This document shows positions 53,816 to 63,466 of a DNA stretch of 64,000 nucleotides, in pieces. Source of the DNA: Rhodococcus sp. HNM0563 (GTDB taxonomy: Bacteria; Actinomycetota; Actinomycetes; Mycobacteriales; Mycobacteriaceae). Each line of letters opens with the position of its first letter. Within the stretch, counting starts at the first letter, position 1. Where the stretch lies: positions 63,147-127,146 of the forward strand of contig NZ_JAASAF010000008.1 of NCBI RefSeq assembly GCF_012726195.1, in the 5' to 3' direction. Under the pieces are notes generated by a model. That model was not told where the DNA came from and did not search any database. It saw only the letters and a program-made list of their open reading frames with translations. The position numbers were made by a program, and so were the translations under genes.

Positions 53816-54553
53816 CTATTCATCATCTTCGACAACTGTGGGCCATCCGGGGTAGAACGGTTCGACGACGGGAGCTGCGGCGAGTCGTTCTGTTATGGGG
53901 GTGTCGAGGTTGTATCCAGGCATGCCGGTCACGCAGATACTCCACGGGTCTTCGTAACCCATCCGCTTGTCGGTGAAGCGTTCTACCTTCCAGTCGTCGA
54001 ATACGTTCCAGGTGGGGTACGGCAGACGATGCTCATAGTCGAGAGTGGGTGAAGATCCCGTGGCTCGGTCGGTCTGTTCTATTCGAAGCGACATGTAGAA
54101 GGATGTCTCCATGCGGGTCCAGCCGGTTGTGGTGGGCTTGGCGGTTTGCATATGGACGCTGCAGACGTGGACTTCTGTGGCGGGCCGTCCCAGGTGGGTG
54201 GTGGATTCGACCTGGAGAATGTGGTGGGTGATCGTCCCGGTTCGCGGTGTAGGCGGGGACTTGTACGCGTGGGCGACATCCTTGAAGCCGGGATAGAGGG
54301 TGGCGGGGTCGGCGGTGCGATCGTAGTTGTTTTCGCTCTCGATATAGCCTCGGGTCACTTGTATCTCCGGTGAGTCGAGATTGACGCCGTCTGGTGCGGT
54401 CCAGCGATGGGACATGATCTTCGCGTCGGCTTCGAGTGCGGCGAAGGGGTCGGGCTCCGGCGAAGGTGGGGGAGCGGCCTGCGGTGTGCACGCTGAGATG
54501 ACGGCGACGAGTGTCGCGGCGACGATGGTCGCGCGGGTACAGGGGTTCTTCAT
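53816..54553 (-). CDS. Lipoprotein paralogue E (first of five)
   Basis: This 245-residue protein starts at the ATG at 54553, overlapping the stop of the cargo gene by ATGA, so it is translationally coupled to it. The signal peptide is short (MKNPCTRATIVAATLVAVIS) with lipobox VISAC. The mature sequence is FAALEADAKIMSHRWTAPDGVNLDSPEIQVTRGYIESENNY and so on. As the only copy directly coupled to an intact cargo gene, it is probably the ancestral partner, with B, C and D arising from it by tandem duplication. Confidence 0.8.
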   Translation of the reverse strand: MKNPCTRATIVAATLVAVISACTPQAAPPPSPEPDPFAALEADAKIMSHRWTAPDGVNLDSPEIQVTRGYIESENNYDRTADPATLYPGFKDVAHAYKSPPTPRTGTITHHILQVESTTHLGRPATEVHVCSVHMQTAKPTTTGWTRMETSFYMSLRIEQTDRATGSSPTLDYEHRLPYPTWNVFDDWKVERFTDKRMGYEDPWSICVTGMPGYNLDTPITERLAAAPVVEPFYPGWPTVVEDDE

Positions 54554-56940
54554 CGCGGGGCGTTCGGTTCTCTATTCGTGGGTGCGACACTTCCATACGC
54601 GTCGATGTAGTACTCGCGGAACGTTGAGAAGTCGATTCCGTATGTCTCTAGGGCCTTGTCTGCCAGGCCGGTGACCGCGTCGAGTGGCGGGTCGCTGGCC
54701 GGGTAGCGGAGAGTGCCGTCGGGACCGAGGAGGTCCAGCCTGCGCAGCTCGACTACTACCCGTTCATCGGAGGGCAACCCGTACCGTCCCACCGCATTCT
54801 CCAGCAGGTTGTACGCGTTCGGCGCGCTATATCGACTGAAGTCTCCCGTGAACGGCGTTGCTTCGGGGTCTTCGAATGCCGGTACGAACGTGTCTCGGAT
54901 GGAGGTGCTGTTGACGTCCATCAGTAGTCCTACTGTGCCGCTGAGGCGAGGATCCAGTGCGACGAGGTTCCGGATGACCGTGTAGTTCGTGTTGAACGTG
55001 TCTTCCCGGCGTTGTTGCACGAACTCGTCGATCCGAGCCTGGTCGTCGAACATTTCCCTTCCGGCGTTGTAGATACCGGTGTCTAGCAGTGCTTGGAGAC
55101 GACCCGCGTTGGAAGCACCGAGGTATGAGGGGCCTTCGACGAAATCGTCTGCGTAGTACCGCCCGAATGCGGTAGCTGCGCTTCCGAATGTGGCGCTGGA
55201 TTCCTGGTCCGTTGCCATAAGTGTGAAGATGCGCCGCGCGGCTGCGTTGGTATTGGGCGATTCGAGGCTGTTTTCTTCCCACTCGCCTACGCCATCAGCC
55301 CTGACAAGCTCGGGGATGTACCCCTGCAACCCATCGGCGAATGCTCGAACCAGTCCGGGATTCACCTCGCCGATATTGGAGGTGTTCTCGCCGTGGACGT
55401 CCATCAAACGGTCGAAGTTGTCTTCGTGCGCAAGATACTGAGACAGGTGGAGGGCAGCACGCTCCGCTCGGTCGACACGTGCGGTGTCGCCGGCAGCGTG
55501 AGCGTCACCCATCTCGTGCGTCATCCAGTTGGTGAGGCGCCCCGCGGATTCCCCGCCGTCGTCCCAGGTATGAGTGAAGAGCCGTGTGAGAATGTCGTCG
55601 CGTTGGATATTTTTGGGGCTGTCCCCATGCAGGTCTCCTGCAAGCACACGGGCACTGACGTCGTGGTTACTCGTGGCGACGTCGAGCATCGATTCGCTGG
55701 CATGACCGACCGCGATGGGGATGGTGTCGTACGGTGTGTTGCCGGAACCGGTCGCATCGAGGACGGATACTTGGGAGGCGGCCGATTCGACGAGTTTCGT
55801 GCCGAGTTCGACGCCGGGAGTGCCGGTCCCCGTTCCGACGAACTCCCAGAATTCGCGCCCACGGATCACGGAGTCGATGTATGCGGCGTCAGCCGGATTG
55901 GAGAGCGCGTTGCGGTGTGCAGTGGCCGCGGCGCCTGGCTCGGACTCGAGCTCGCTCCGGATGTCGGGCGGCAGGGTATCCATGAATGCGGACAGGGTGG
56001 GCGGGACCTGGTAACCATCGAGCTGGGCCGAGCCCGGACGCGCTTCGACGAGGTCGCGGACGTCCTGTGGTAGGCGATCCCATCCGCCGCGCTCGTCGTT
56101 GATGTCGCGTACGTTTTCGTTCGACAGCGCGAGAATCCCGTTTGCGAGGCTGTCGCGAGCGTCGAGCGCCGAGGTACTGCCGTCGGCGAGGAGTTGCTGC
56201 TGCAACTCCATGACGCCGGTCGCTCCCGCTTCGCCGTAAAGATTCTCGAGGTAGTCGAACGCGCCTGCCGGAAGAGCGGTGACGACCTTCCCTGTCGAAA
56301 GTTCTTCGAGAGATTGCGGATCGAGTCCGGCTGCGGCGAGGTTCGTTGTGAATCGTGCCAGGTCCTCTGACGTGACCGTGCCGTCGTTGAGCATTGCCCA
56401 GTCGTGGGCGGCTTCGTCGGGTGAGAAGGCTGCTGGTGATGGTGTGACGTCGATGAGGTTCGAGACGATGCCGGCGATGCGGCGTGCATGGTCGTCGTCC
56501 ACCTCACCGATCACGCGCAATGCGTCTTGAATCATGCCCCAATGCGCGGCGGCGTCGGGTTCTCCCTCGTAGACCCCTGTGAAGTCAGGCCCGGCGGTGA
56601 CGCCCCCGTCACCGACAATGAAGCCGGCTCGTTCGGCGGCGGCGATTCTGTCGAGAGCCACACGGGCTGCGTGTGCGAGATCTTCGTCGGCTCTTCGTGT
56701 AGCGGAGGCGATTTCGCGTATTTCGTAGGAGATGGTGGTGTCGGACTTGCGTTCGCGGTCGAGGTGGTCTGCTGCGGCGTCGGCAGCGATACCCGTCCAT
56801 GCAGACCAGAGGTCGTTGGTGGCTGCGTGGATCGAGTCGCGGGCGTCCTCGAGTCGGGTGGCGACCGACTCGGTCGAGGTCGCCTGTTCGGACAGTGCAG
56901 ACCATGTCCATTGACGCACATCGGATACCGAGGGAATCAC
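54550..56940 (-). CDS. Large type VII secretion cargo-like protein (796 residues)
   Basis: The N-terminus (VRQWTWSALSEQATSTESVATRLEDARDSIH, then LWSAWTGIAADAAADHLDR) is a WXG100-like helical hairpin with the W-x-G signature WTG. The long body is helical and acidic and resembles TPR repeat region-containing proteins of mycobacteria and nocardiae. It includes HTWDDGGESAGRLTNWMTHEMG and ends DAYGSVAPTNREPNAPR. No toxin active site is recognised. The start overlaps the stop of the EspC-like gene and the stop overlaps the first lipoprotein start, so small partner, cargo and lipoprotein are one coupled unit. It is probably exported by an ESX system elsewhere in the genome and may act with the lipoproteins at the cell surface. 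Confidence 0.75.
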   Translation of the reverse strand: MIPSVSDVRQWTWSALSEQATSTESVATRLEDARDSIHAATNDLWSAWTGIAADAAADHLDRERKSDTTISYEIREIASATRRADEDLAHAARVALDRIAAAERAGFIVGDGGVTAGPDFTGVYEGEPDAAAHWGMIQDALRVIGEVDDDHARRIAGIVSNLIDVTPSPAAFSPDEAAHDWAMLNDGTVTSEDLARFTTNLAAAGLDPQSLEELSTGKVVTALPAGAFDYLENLYGEAGATGVMELQQQLLADGSTSALDARDSLANGILALSNENVRDINDERGGWDRLPQDVRDLVEARPGSAQLDGYQVPPTLSAFMDTLPPDIRSELESEPGAAATAHRNALSNPADAAYIDSVIRGREFWEFVGTGTGTPGVELGTKLVESAASQVSVLDATGSGNTPYDTIPIAVGHASESMLDVATSNHDVSARVLAGDLHGDSPKNIQRDDILTRLFTHTWDDGGESAGRLTNWMTHEMGDAHAAGDTARVDRAERAALHLSQYLAHEDNFDRLMDVHGENTSNIGEVNPGLVRAFADGLQGYIPELVRADGVGEWEENSLESPNTNAAARRIFTLMATDQESSATFGSAATAFGRYYADDFVEGPSYLGASNAGRLQALLDTGIYNAGREMFDDQARIDEFVQQRREDTFNTNYTVIRNLVALDPRLSGTVGLLMDVNSTSIRDTFVPAFEDPEATPFTGDFSRYSAPNAYNLLENAVGRYGLPSDERVVVELRRLDLLGPDGTLRYPASDPPLDAVTGLADKALETYGIDFSTFREYYIDAYGSVAPTNREPNAPR

Positions 56941-57242
56941 GCGGACACTGCCCTCGCGAGCTCGTCCCTCAAGTATTCGTCGGTTTGTGAGTAGTCCTCA
57001 CACACGCGGTTCATGGTGTCGTGCAGTGCCCATGCCCGATCAGCGAGGATCAGCAGTGCGCGACGGGTTGCTGCCTCGGCGTCGCCGAGCGCCGCGGCGA
57101 CGGATGAGACCTGCAGGTATCCGTTTGTCGAACGAGCCCTCATCGGTGAGGTGTCTATCTCGCAGATCTCTTCTGCATGCAGATCGAAGTGGCGTGACAC
57201 CGACCGGATTTGTGGCAGGTCGGCTTCGAGCGTGTTGGTCAT
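56937..57242 (-). CDS. EspC/WXG100-like small secretion partner
   Basis: This protein has 101 residues from the ATG at 57242 (MTNTLEADLPQIRSVSRHFDLHAEEICEI); GGGGGA lies upstream, and a start six bases earlier (57248) is also possible. It has two helices separated by a small loop, and the C-terminus is VCEDYSQTDEYLRDELARAV; YxxxE/D-type C-termini are ESX export signals. It overlaps the 796-residue gene by ATGA. It is likely secreted as a heterodimer with that protein. The divergent helicase gene begins 154 bp away, so both promoters share this gap. Confidence 0.75.
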   Translation of the reverse strand: MTNTLEADLPQIRSVSRHFDLHAEEICEIDTSPMRARSTNGYLQVSSVAAALGDAEAATRRALLILADRAWALHDTMNRVCEDYSQTDEYLRDELARAVSA

Positions 57243-57395
57243 CCCCATGATCCCCCATCGATCGGTCCCCTTGTCCGATCCGCCACAGACTAGCGCCTCG
57301 GTCGGTGTCCGCCAATTCCGCGGTCGGCCGGTCGAGGTGTCGGCACCCTTCGCTAGGGTTCGCAGCCGATCTTGAATGCGCAGCGAGGGGGAGCG

Positions 57396-60300
57396 GTGGA
57401 CGGGGAATATCGTCGGCAGAGCGACGTCATCGAGTTCTGGCGAGCGGTGGAGTTGTTCAGCCCTCAACAGGTACCGAAGGTCGACAAGTTCGACACCCTG
57501 TCGCCCGTGGAGAAGATGACCCTTCACGATCTGCTGCCGTGGGAACACGGCCACCGTCTGCGCCTACCGCCGCGCCGAGCCGGCTACGAGCGGCAGCACA
57601 TCATCTATATCGGCGTGTACCGCATCGACGAAGTGTGGTCCGCTGTCGACGAGATCCTCGCCCCGGGCGACGAGAACTACGATCCACGGCTGTCGGGGGA
57701 ATGCGCCCTGGCCGCACTTGTCGTCGACAGGTACGGCTGTATTGTTTCCGGGTCCGAAGTGCTGTCCGGGCTCGCGTGGGCGGCCGGGCGTACCTGCAAC
57801 CCGGGCCCGGCTTCCACGTCCTGGCTGCACGGACTGGACGAAGCGCAGAAACTTCTGGCCGAACTCATCGACGACGAACAGCGCATCAACCCCCGTTGCG
57901 GATGCCGCCTCCCCCTGGACGCCGAACGGCTCTCGGCGATACGGCAACGTATCGCCGCGCTTGTGGGAGTGAACGGCATGATCGACTCCGCCGAGATCCG
58001 TGTCCGGTCGGTGGAGGTCAAGCAGTCCGACGGTGTCGACGGCACCGACTTTCTCAACAGTTTCATCGCCGCCGACCTGGGGACGGTGGCCGGTCGAGTC
58101 GCGGCCGGAGACATCGGCACAGGCCTCGCGCACTACCTCACCGAGGATGCAGCCCTCGACACGGCGCGCCGCGTCGACGTCAGTGCTGTGCCTGCTGCGT
58201 CGTTCATGGCGTGCCGACCCGAAGCAACTCCGCCCGGCCGGTGGCCAGGAAAACCCGAACATCCCTTGGCGCTCGGGCAGCAGTTCGCCGTCAACACAAT
58301 AATGGATGAGTTACACAGCAACGCCGGGATTTTCGCGGTGAACGGGCCGCCGGGAACAGGGAAGTCGACGCTGCTGCGGGACCTCGTCGCCGCGGTCGTC
58401 GTCGAACGCGCCGATCGACTCGCACATCTCGCGAGCCCGGCCGACGCGTTCACGGCGACGCCACACCGCTGGAAAGCCGGCGAGTACACGAGGGTTGTGC
58501 AGCGGTGGACAGACGCCTTCCACGGATTCGAGATCGTGGTGGCCTCGTCCAACAACAGTGCTGTCGAGAACATCAGCTTCGAAATGCCCGCGGCGGACGC
58601 CATCGATTCCGACCGGTTCGACACCGACTATTTTGCAGACATCGCAACGGCGCTCTTGAACGACACCGGCAAGGATTCGAAGGCCTGGGGGTTGACCGCC
58701 GCCCGGCTCGGACGAAAGAGTTACCGCACCGGATTCACGAACACGCTCTGGTTCGACGAGAAGGGCAGCGGAAAGAAAGCCACTCGACGAGGACTGCAGT
58801 CGATCCTCAAGGAGTTCGAATCGGCCGGGCCGACCAGATCGTGGCACGACGCCGTCTCCGAGTATCGCCGCGCGCGGGACGTTGTCGCCGCGATGATCGA
58901 CGAACGTCAGCACGGGTACGAGAGGTACTGTGAGCGAACCCACCGCGACAGCGAACTCCGAGGAGTGCTCGACCAAATAGCGGCCCACACAGAGACACTC
59001 CGCTCTGCGGCTGACATAGAGGTGGTGCAACGCGGTGCCATCGACCGTCTCTGGCAGGGCCGGGCCGCAGTCGAGAACGAACTCGCCGCGCACAACGAGC
59101 AGCGTGTCGCGTGGTGGCGGATGAGCCGCGGCGCACGTGAGCAGCGTCGGCGTTGGCAGTCGCACCGCACCCGATTGACCGACGCACTCGCGGGATGGGA
59201 CGAGAAGTACACCGCCGCGTTCGTGGCACATCAGCAGACTCTCCAGAAACTGGTCGACCTGCAAAGCATCCACGGTCAACTCGTGCAGCGATCCGACGCA
59301 GTGCGGTATCGGCGTGACGAACTCGACCGCTCTCTCGGCGAGTTGCGTCAGCGATGGGGCCGGGCGATGCCTGGGCTCGAGTGGGCCGACGACCCGGCCC
59401 GGGAACTGGCGGCGCCCTGGTTGGACGAGGTCCTGAACGAGGCACGGTCGCGACTGTTCGTGGCCGCGCTCGACCTTCACAAAGACTTCCTCGCGCAGGT
59501 GCCGAAACAGATGCGTCAGAGCCTGCACGGGGCGATGGATGTGGTCGGGGAGAACGCGCCACACGACCTGGACCCGGCTGCCGTCGCCGATGCGTGGCGT
59601 GCGTTGTTCTTCGTCGTGCCGCTCGTGTCGACGACATTCGCCTCCTTCGACCGGGTGTTTCGCGGGCTCGGACGTGAAGCGCTCGGCTGGTTGCTCATCG
59701 ACGAAGCCGGGCAGGCGACACCGCAGAACCCCGTAGGGGCGATCTGGAGGTCGCGACGGACCGTTGTCGTGGGCGACCCACTGCAACTCGAACCTGTGGT
59801 GACTCTGCCGTTCCGGGCACAGCAGGCGGTGCGGGGTGCGTTCGGCGTGGACGAACGGTGGTTGCCTGCGCGGTCGTCGACACAGTCCATCGCCGACCGT
59901 CTCACACGGTGGGGAACGACCTTGCCAGGCGACGACGAACCGATCTGGGTAGGTGCGCCCCTGCGTGTGCACCGGCGATGTGCCGAGCCGATGTTCTCTG
60001 TCGTCAACACCATCGCGTACGGCGGCACGATGATCCACGGAGGGAATCCGCAACCGGACCGTGAACTGCCGCCGTCGCAGTGGTACGACGTGACCGGGAC
60101 GTCGAACGGCCACTTCGTGCAGGCCGAACACGACCGACTCGTCGAACTTCTCGAGGACCTGATGAGCAGGGATCATCCGATGAACGACGTGATCGTGCTC
60201 AGTCCGTTCAAGGACGTCGCGCGACGTCTCGCGGGGCTTCGTTCCCGGTACGACGGGATTACCGCCGGAACCGTGCACACCGCACAGGGACGGGAGGCGA

Positions 60301-60506
60301 AGGTCGTCGTCCTGGTGTTGGGAGGCGACCCGGCCCGTGAAGGCGCGAAGCGGTGGGCGTCGTCGAAACCGAACCTTGCAAACGTTGCCGTGAGCAGGGC
60401 GAAGCAGCGCCTGTATGTGATCGGGGATCGTTCGGCGTGGTCGCGGCACCCGCGGTTCGATGTGCTAGCAAGGGAATTGGGCGGCAACCCTGCGCGTAGT
60501 CGGTGA
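57396..60506 (+). CDS. Upf1/Dna2-like SF1 helicase with coiled-coil insertion
   Basis: This protein has 1,036 residues from a GTG at 57396, chosen for GAGGGGGAG just upstream; an ATG at 57372 lacks a Shine-Dalgarno. An N-terminal domain of about 300 residues has no recognised fold. Walker A is GPPGTGKS at 317-324. About 340 residues of charged helical sequence, probably coiled coil, lie between it and the DEAG box at 769-772, followed by VVGDPLQLEPV. The second lobe ends ITAGTVHTAQGREAKVVVLVLGG and NVAVSRAKQRLYVIGD. This is the Upf1-like SF1B pattern (5'-3', DNA or RNA). No nuclease motif was seen. Relatives occur in stand-alone defence loci, but nothing here proves that role. Confidence 0.85.
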   Translation: MDGEYRRQSDVIEFWRAVELFSPQQVPKVDKFDTLSPVEKMTLHDLLPWEHGHRLRLPPRRAGYERQHIIYIGVYRIDEVWSAVDEILAPGDENYDPRLSGECALAALVVDRYGCIVSGSEVLSGLAWAAGRTCNPGPASTSWLHGLDEAQKLLAELIDDEQRINPRCGCRLPLDAERLSAIRQRIAALVGVNGMIDSAEIRVRSVEVKQSDGVDGTDFLNSFIAADLGTVAGRVAAGDIGTGLAHYLTEDAALDTARRVDVSAVPAASFMACRPEATPPGRWPGKPEHPLALGQQFAVNTIMDELHSNAGIFAVNGPPGTGKSTLLRDLVAAVVVERADRLAHLASPADAFTATPHRWKAGEYTRVVQRWTDAFHGFEIVVASSNNSAVENISFEMPAADAIDSDRFDTDYFADIATALLNDTGKDSKAWGLTAARLGRKSYRTGFTNTLWFDEKGSGKKATRRGLQSILKEFESAGPTRSWHDAVSEYRRARDVVAAMIDERQHGYERYCERTHRDSELRGVLDQIAAHTETLRSAADIEVVQRGAIDRLWQGRAAVENELAAHNEQRVAWWRMSRGAREQRRRWQSHRTRLTDALAGWDEKYTAAFVAHQQTLQKLVDLQSIHGQLVQRSDAVRYRRDELDRSLGELRQRWGRAMPGLEWADDPARELAAPWLDEVLNEARSRLFVAALDLHKDFLAQVPKQMRQSLHGAMDVVGENAPHDLDPAAVADAWRALFFVVPLVSTTFASFDRVFRGLGREALGWLLIDEAGQATPQNPVGAIWRSRRTVVVGDPLQLEPVVTLPFRAQQAVRGAFGVDERWLPARSSTQSIADRLTRWGTTLPGDDEPIWVGAPLRVHRRCAEPMFSVVNTIAYGGTMIHGGNPQPDRELPPSQWYDVTGTSNGHFVQAEHDRLVELLEDLMSRDHPMNDVIVLSPFKDVARRLAGLRSRYDGITAGTVHTAQGREAKVVVLVLGGDPAREGAKRWASSKPNLANVAVSRAKQRLYVIGDRSAWSRHPRFDVLARELGGNPARSR

Positions 60507-60677
60507 CTTACCAGAACCGAACACCGCGCGCAGGTGTGGGCCGCGATACGGGCCAGACATGTCAGGACCAACCTCAGTTTCCGCTGAACGGAAATCGGTA
60601 TGTAATTGCTCCGCATGGTTCGGAAGGGTCGCAGTTGTGACGTGAGTCATGACACAACTAGTGATTCGGAGTGATGA

Positions 60678-62033
60678 ATGAACCCACGCGTGCCGGCGTC
60701 GGTCGAAGAGCCACACTCGTCTCGTGACGCCAAGACGGTGGTCGATCGATCACAACTGCGTAAGGTCACCTTGTCGAGCCTCCTGGGTACGACGATCGAG
60801 TACTATGACTTCTTGCTCTACAGCACGATGGCTGCCTTGGTACTGGGCGATCTGTTCTTCCCCGCGTCCAATTCGGCGGTCTCGACCATCGCGGCCTTCG
60901 GAACCCTCGCTGCCGGCTATGTTGCACGGCCGATCGGTGGTCTGATCTTCGGGCATTTCGGCGACAAACTGGGCCGCAAGTCGATGCTCGTGATCACGAT
61001 GGTCATGATGGGTATCGCGAGCTTCGCCATCGGGGTGCTACCCACATACGAGCAGATCGGTGTGCTGGCGCCGATCCTCCTCGTGACGATGCGCGTGGTG
61101 CAGGGCGTCGCGGTGGGCGGCGAGTGGGGTGGTGCCGCGTTGATGGTCGCCGAGCACGCAGATCCCCGTCGTCGCGGGTTCTGGACCGGGCTCATGCAGC
61201 TCGGCTCGCCTGTCGGCTTCCTGCTGTCCACGCTGGCAGTGATGATCGCGACGCTGCTGCCCGACGAGTCGTTCAACTCGTGGGGGTGGCGTATCCCATT
61301 CCTCGCGAGCGCATTGCTGCTGGTGATCGGCCTCTACATCCGGATGAGCGTGGTCGAGAGCCCTGTGTTCGAGGTTGCCGCGGAAAAGGCGAAGGAAGCT
61401 GCTGCAGCGAAACCTCCTGTGCTGCAACTCTTGCGCAGTCCGCGGCCACTGATTCTCGCATGCGCGGTGGGAATCGGTCCGTTCGCGCTGACTGCGCTGA
61501 TCACGTCGCACATCATCTCGTATACGAAGACCATCGGGTATGACACGTCGACGGTCATGCGCGTCCTCGTTGTGATGTCGATGGTGTCGATCGTCGCGAT
61601 CCCGGGTTTCTCGACCTTGTCGGACCGGATCGGCAGGCGTGCTGTGAGCCTCACCGGCGCTGCCGCGGCGGTGCTGTATGCGTTCCCGCTGTACGCGCTG
61701 ATCAACTCGGGCGACACCACGCTACTGGTGATCGGCCTACTGCTCGGGCAGGTCATTCAGTCGGCGATGTATGCGCCGCTCGCTCCACTCCTGTCGGAAC
61801 TCTTCGGCACGGGAGTCCGCTACACGGGGGTTTCGCTCGGCTACCAGCTCTCGAGCCTGATCGGTGCCGGCTTCACTCCACTGATCGCGGCGAGTCTGCT
61901 GGCGGCTTCGGACGGGTCGAGCCTACCGCTCAGCTTGTTGCTTGCGATCACGGCAGGCATCACGATCATCGCTGCATGGGTGGCGTCGGAGACGAGTGGG
62001 AAGGATCTTACGACCGGCGAGCACGTCGGCTGA
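60678..62033 (+). CDS. MFS transporter, metabolite:H+ symporter (MHS) family
   Basis: This 451-residue twelve-helix protein has MHS hallmarks: LLGTTIEYYDFLLYSTMAALV, RPIGGLIFGHFGDKLGRKSML between helices 2 and 3, and RVVQGVAVGGEWGGAALMVAEHA in helix 4. These match the ProP/ShiA/KgtP group, proton-coupled importers of carboxylates or betaines. It has no enzyme partners adjacent, so the substrate cannot be inferred. The ATG at 60678 has a weak AGTGAT upstream. A hairpin follows at 62046. Confidence 0.85.
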   Translation: MNPRVPASVEEPHSSRDAKTVVDRSQLRKVTLSSLLGTTIEYYDFLLYSTMAALVLGDLFFPASNSAVSTIAAFGTLAAGYVARPIGGLIFGHFGDKLGRKSMLVITMVMMGIASFAIGVLPTYEQIGVLAPILLVTMRVVQGVAVGGEWGGAALMVAEHADPRRRGFWTGLMQLGSPVGFLLSTLAVMIATLLPDESFNSWGWRIPFLASALLLVIGLYIRMSVVESPVFEVAAEKAKEAAAAKPPVLQLLRSPRPLILACAVGIGPFALTALITSHIISYTKTIGYDTSTVMRVLVVMSMVSIVAIPGFSTLSDRIGRRAVSLTGAAAAVLYAFPLYALINSGDTTLLVIGLLLGQVIQSAMYAPLAPLLSELFGTGVRYTGVSLGYQLSSLIGAGFTPLIAASLLAASDGSSLPLSLLLAITAGITIIAAWVASETSGKDLTTGEHVG

Positions 62034-62045
62034 GCGTCAGGTGGG

Positions 62046-62079
62046 CACGGAGGTCACCGCGATGGCGTGCTCCGTGACC
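62046..62079 (+). terminator. Possible terminator between convergent genes
   Basis: CACGGAG (62046-62052) can pair with CTCCGTG (62070-62076), or alternatively GGTCAC (62052-62057) with GTGACC (62074-62079). It lies just after the MHS gene and before the convergent membrane-protein gene. No U-tract. Confidence 0.4.
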
Positions 62080-62171
62080 AGGATCGTGGGCCTCCGGGCC
62101 GGTGTTACAGGCCGTGAGTCATGGAAACAATTCGTGGACAAGATCTTCGGCGGACAACGCCCTGCCCGGCT

Positions 62172-62600
62172 TCAATCCTCGGTGGAATATTCGTCGCTGG
62201 ACGAACGATATTGCACCAAGAGCAAGCGGATCAGGCCGACGGCGACGATGGCCTGGCCCAGCATCAGTGCCGACGGCAGGACGATCAGTTCCCAGCCGGT
62301 CGACGCGAACGCCAGCGCCCACACGATGATCGCGGTGGCCAGCGCGATGGTTGTCAGCTGACCGACTCCCATGAGGATCATCGCCCATCCGCGCAGGCGC
62401 CGCTGAACGATGCAGACAGCACCGGCAACGGCTCCGGCGAACGAGGTGGGTATCCCGAGCAGGGTCGGAAAGACCACCATGATCTCGACGCCGCCTCCGA
62501 CTTCGACCACCCCCGCGAACACCAACTGCGGAACGGCGAAAAGCCAGATCGGTACTGTGCACAGAACCGAGATGATCGACACGGTGCGGAGCATCTGCAT
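62172..62600 (-). CDS. Small four-TM membrane protein
   Basis: This 142-residue protein starts at the ATG at 62600 and has four hydrophobic helices (from IISVLCTVPIWLFAVPQLVFAGVV to ALMLGQAIVAVGLIRLLLV) and a short acidic tail (SSSDEYSTED). It has no recognised family. It lies between an MHS transporter gene and the truncated isomerase gene. Confidence 0.65.
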   Translation of the reverse strand: MQMLRTVSIISVLCTVPIWLFAVPQLVFAGVVEVGGGVEIMVVFPTLLGIPTSFAGAVAGAVCIVQRRLRGWAMILMGVGQLTTIALATAIIVWALAFASTGWELIVLPSALMLGQAIVAVGLIRLLLVQYRSSSDEYSTED

Positions 62601-62672
62601 CAGGTGAACGTATCCGAAGTGGGCCGCTGACGGCGGGTCCCTCGTCCGGACTGTCGGCGTCCCACTCGATCC

Positions 62673-63045
62673 TCACGCCGGGGGCGCTTGCTGCGGAGCC
62701 GATTTCGTCGTGGGCGTGGTGAGGCCCTCTCCGGATAGCGAACCGAGATCGACGTCTCGACCGGCGAGTAGCAGAAGGAGGGTAAGCATCGGTCCTCGGA
62801 TCTCAGGTCCGGTGCCTGTCGACCACGCGATGTCGGTCGCGCAGAGATGCGATGCGCTGAAGCGGTTCTTCTGGAACACTTTCGACTTCCATCCTGTACC
62901 GAAGGACGCGATGTGTGTCGCGGCGTCTGCGGCCACCTCCGGCGAGACGCTCAGCGTGCGGCCGAGTGGGATCGCGATGTCCTGTCCATGGACGAGAATG
63001 TCGACGAGCGGTTCGCGAGGGGAGAGTCTAGGCCCGTATCGCTGC
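62673..63045 (-). pseudogene. Truncated mycothiol-dependent maleylpyruvate isomerase-family protein
   Basis: The C-terminal 120 residues match the MDMPI family: DILVHGQDIAIPLGRTLSVSPEVAADAATHIASFG, then NRFSASHLCATDIAWSTGTGPEIRGPMLTLLLLLAGR. Upstream of about 63045 the frame turns into the complement of a MarR gene, so the DinB-like N-terminal half with the metal and mycothiol site is missing. Confidence 0.7.
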
Positions 63046-63070
63046 CAGGATCGGACCCGGCGGGACGAGG

Positions 63071-63352
63071 TTGTCCGGACTCGCCGAGCAGGCCCTGGTC
63101 TCCAAGCAGACCGCCACGCACCTCGTGGACCAGCTCGAACGCGCAGGATACGTCGAACGAGTAGTCGACCCAGCCGATGCCCGCGCTCGCCTCGTCCGGA
63201 TCTCACCGCGCGGCGAGGAACTGGTTGCCGTTGCCCGCGCCGAGGAAGCCGAAATCGACAAGGACTGGACGAAGCACCTCGGAGCCCAGCGCATGCACGA
63301 CCTACGCGAGACACTGACGCTGTTGCGCGGCATCACCGATCCGTCGACATGA
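63071..63352 (+). pseudogene. Truncated MarR-family regulator
   Basis: From a TTG at 63071 the frame encodes LAEQALVSKQTATHLVDQLERAGYVERVVDPADARARLVRISPRGEELV, the recognition helix and wing of MarR, then a C-terminal dimerisation helix. The N-terminal helices that a MarR protein needs are absent. The missing part coincides with the missing part of the isomerase gene, so one deletion probably removed both 5' ends. Confidence 0.7.
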
Positions 63353-63466
63353 TCCGAGTTCTACTTCGATAGGTGCGCCGGTCGGAGCGAAGCGAAACCT
63401 ATACATTCCATGCACGCTGTAGGTAGTCTCCCGAACGGCCGTCCAGGTTCGGGAAGGGACAACTCG

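Noticed and set aside
54550..56940. C-terminal nuclease or ADP-ribosylating toxin domain in the 796-residue cargo
   Set aside because: No HNH, NUCL or ART signature could be seen; the body resembles TPR-region proteins instead.
58311..60449. 712-residue minus-strand frame opposite the Upf1-like helicase
   Set aside because: Long antisense frames are expected at this GC content; no domain was recognised.
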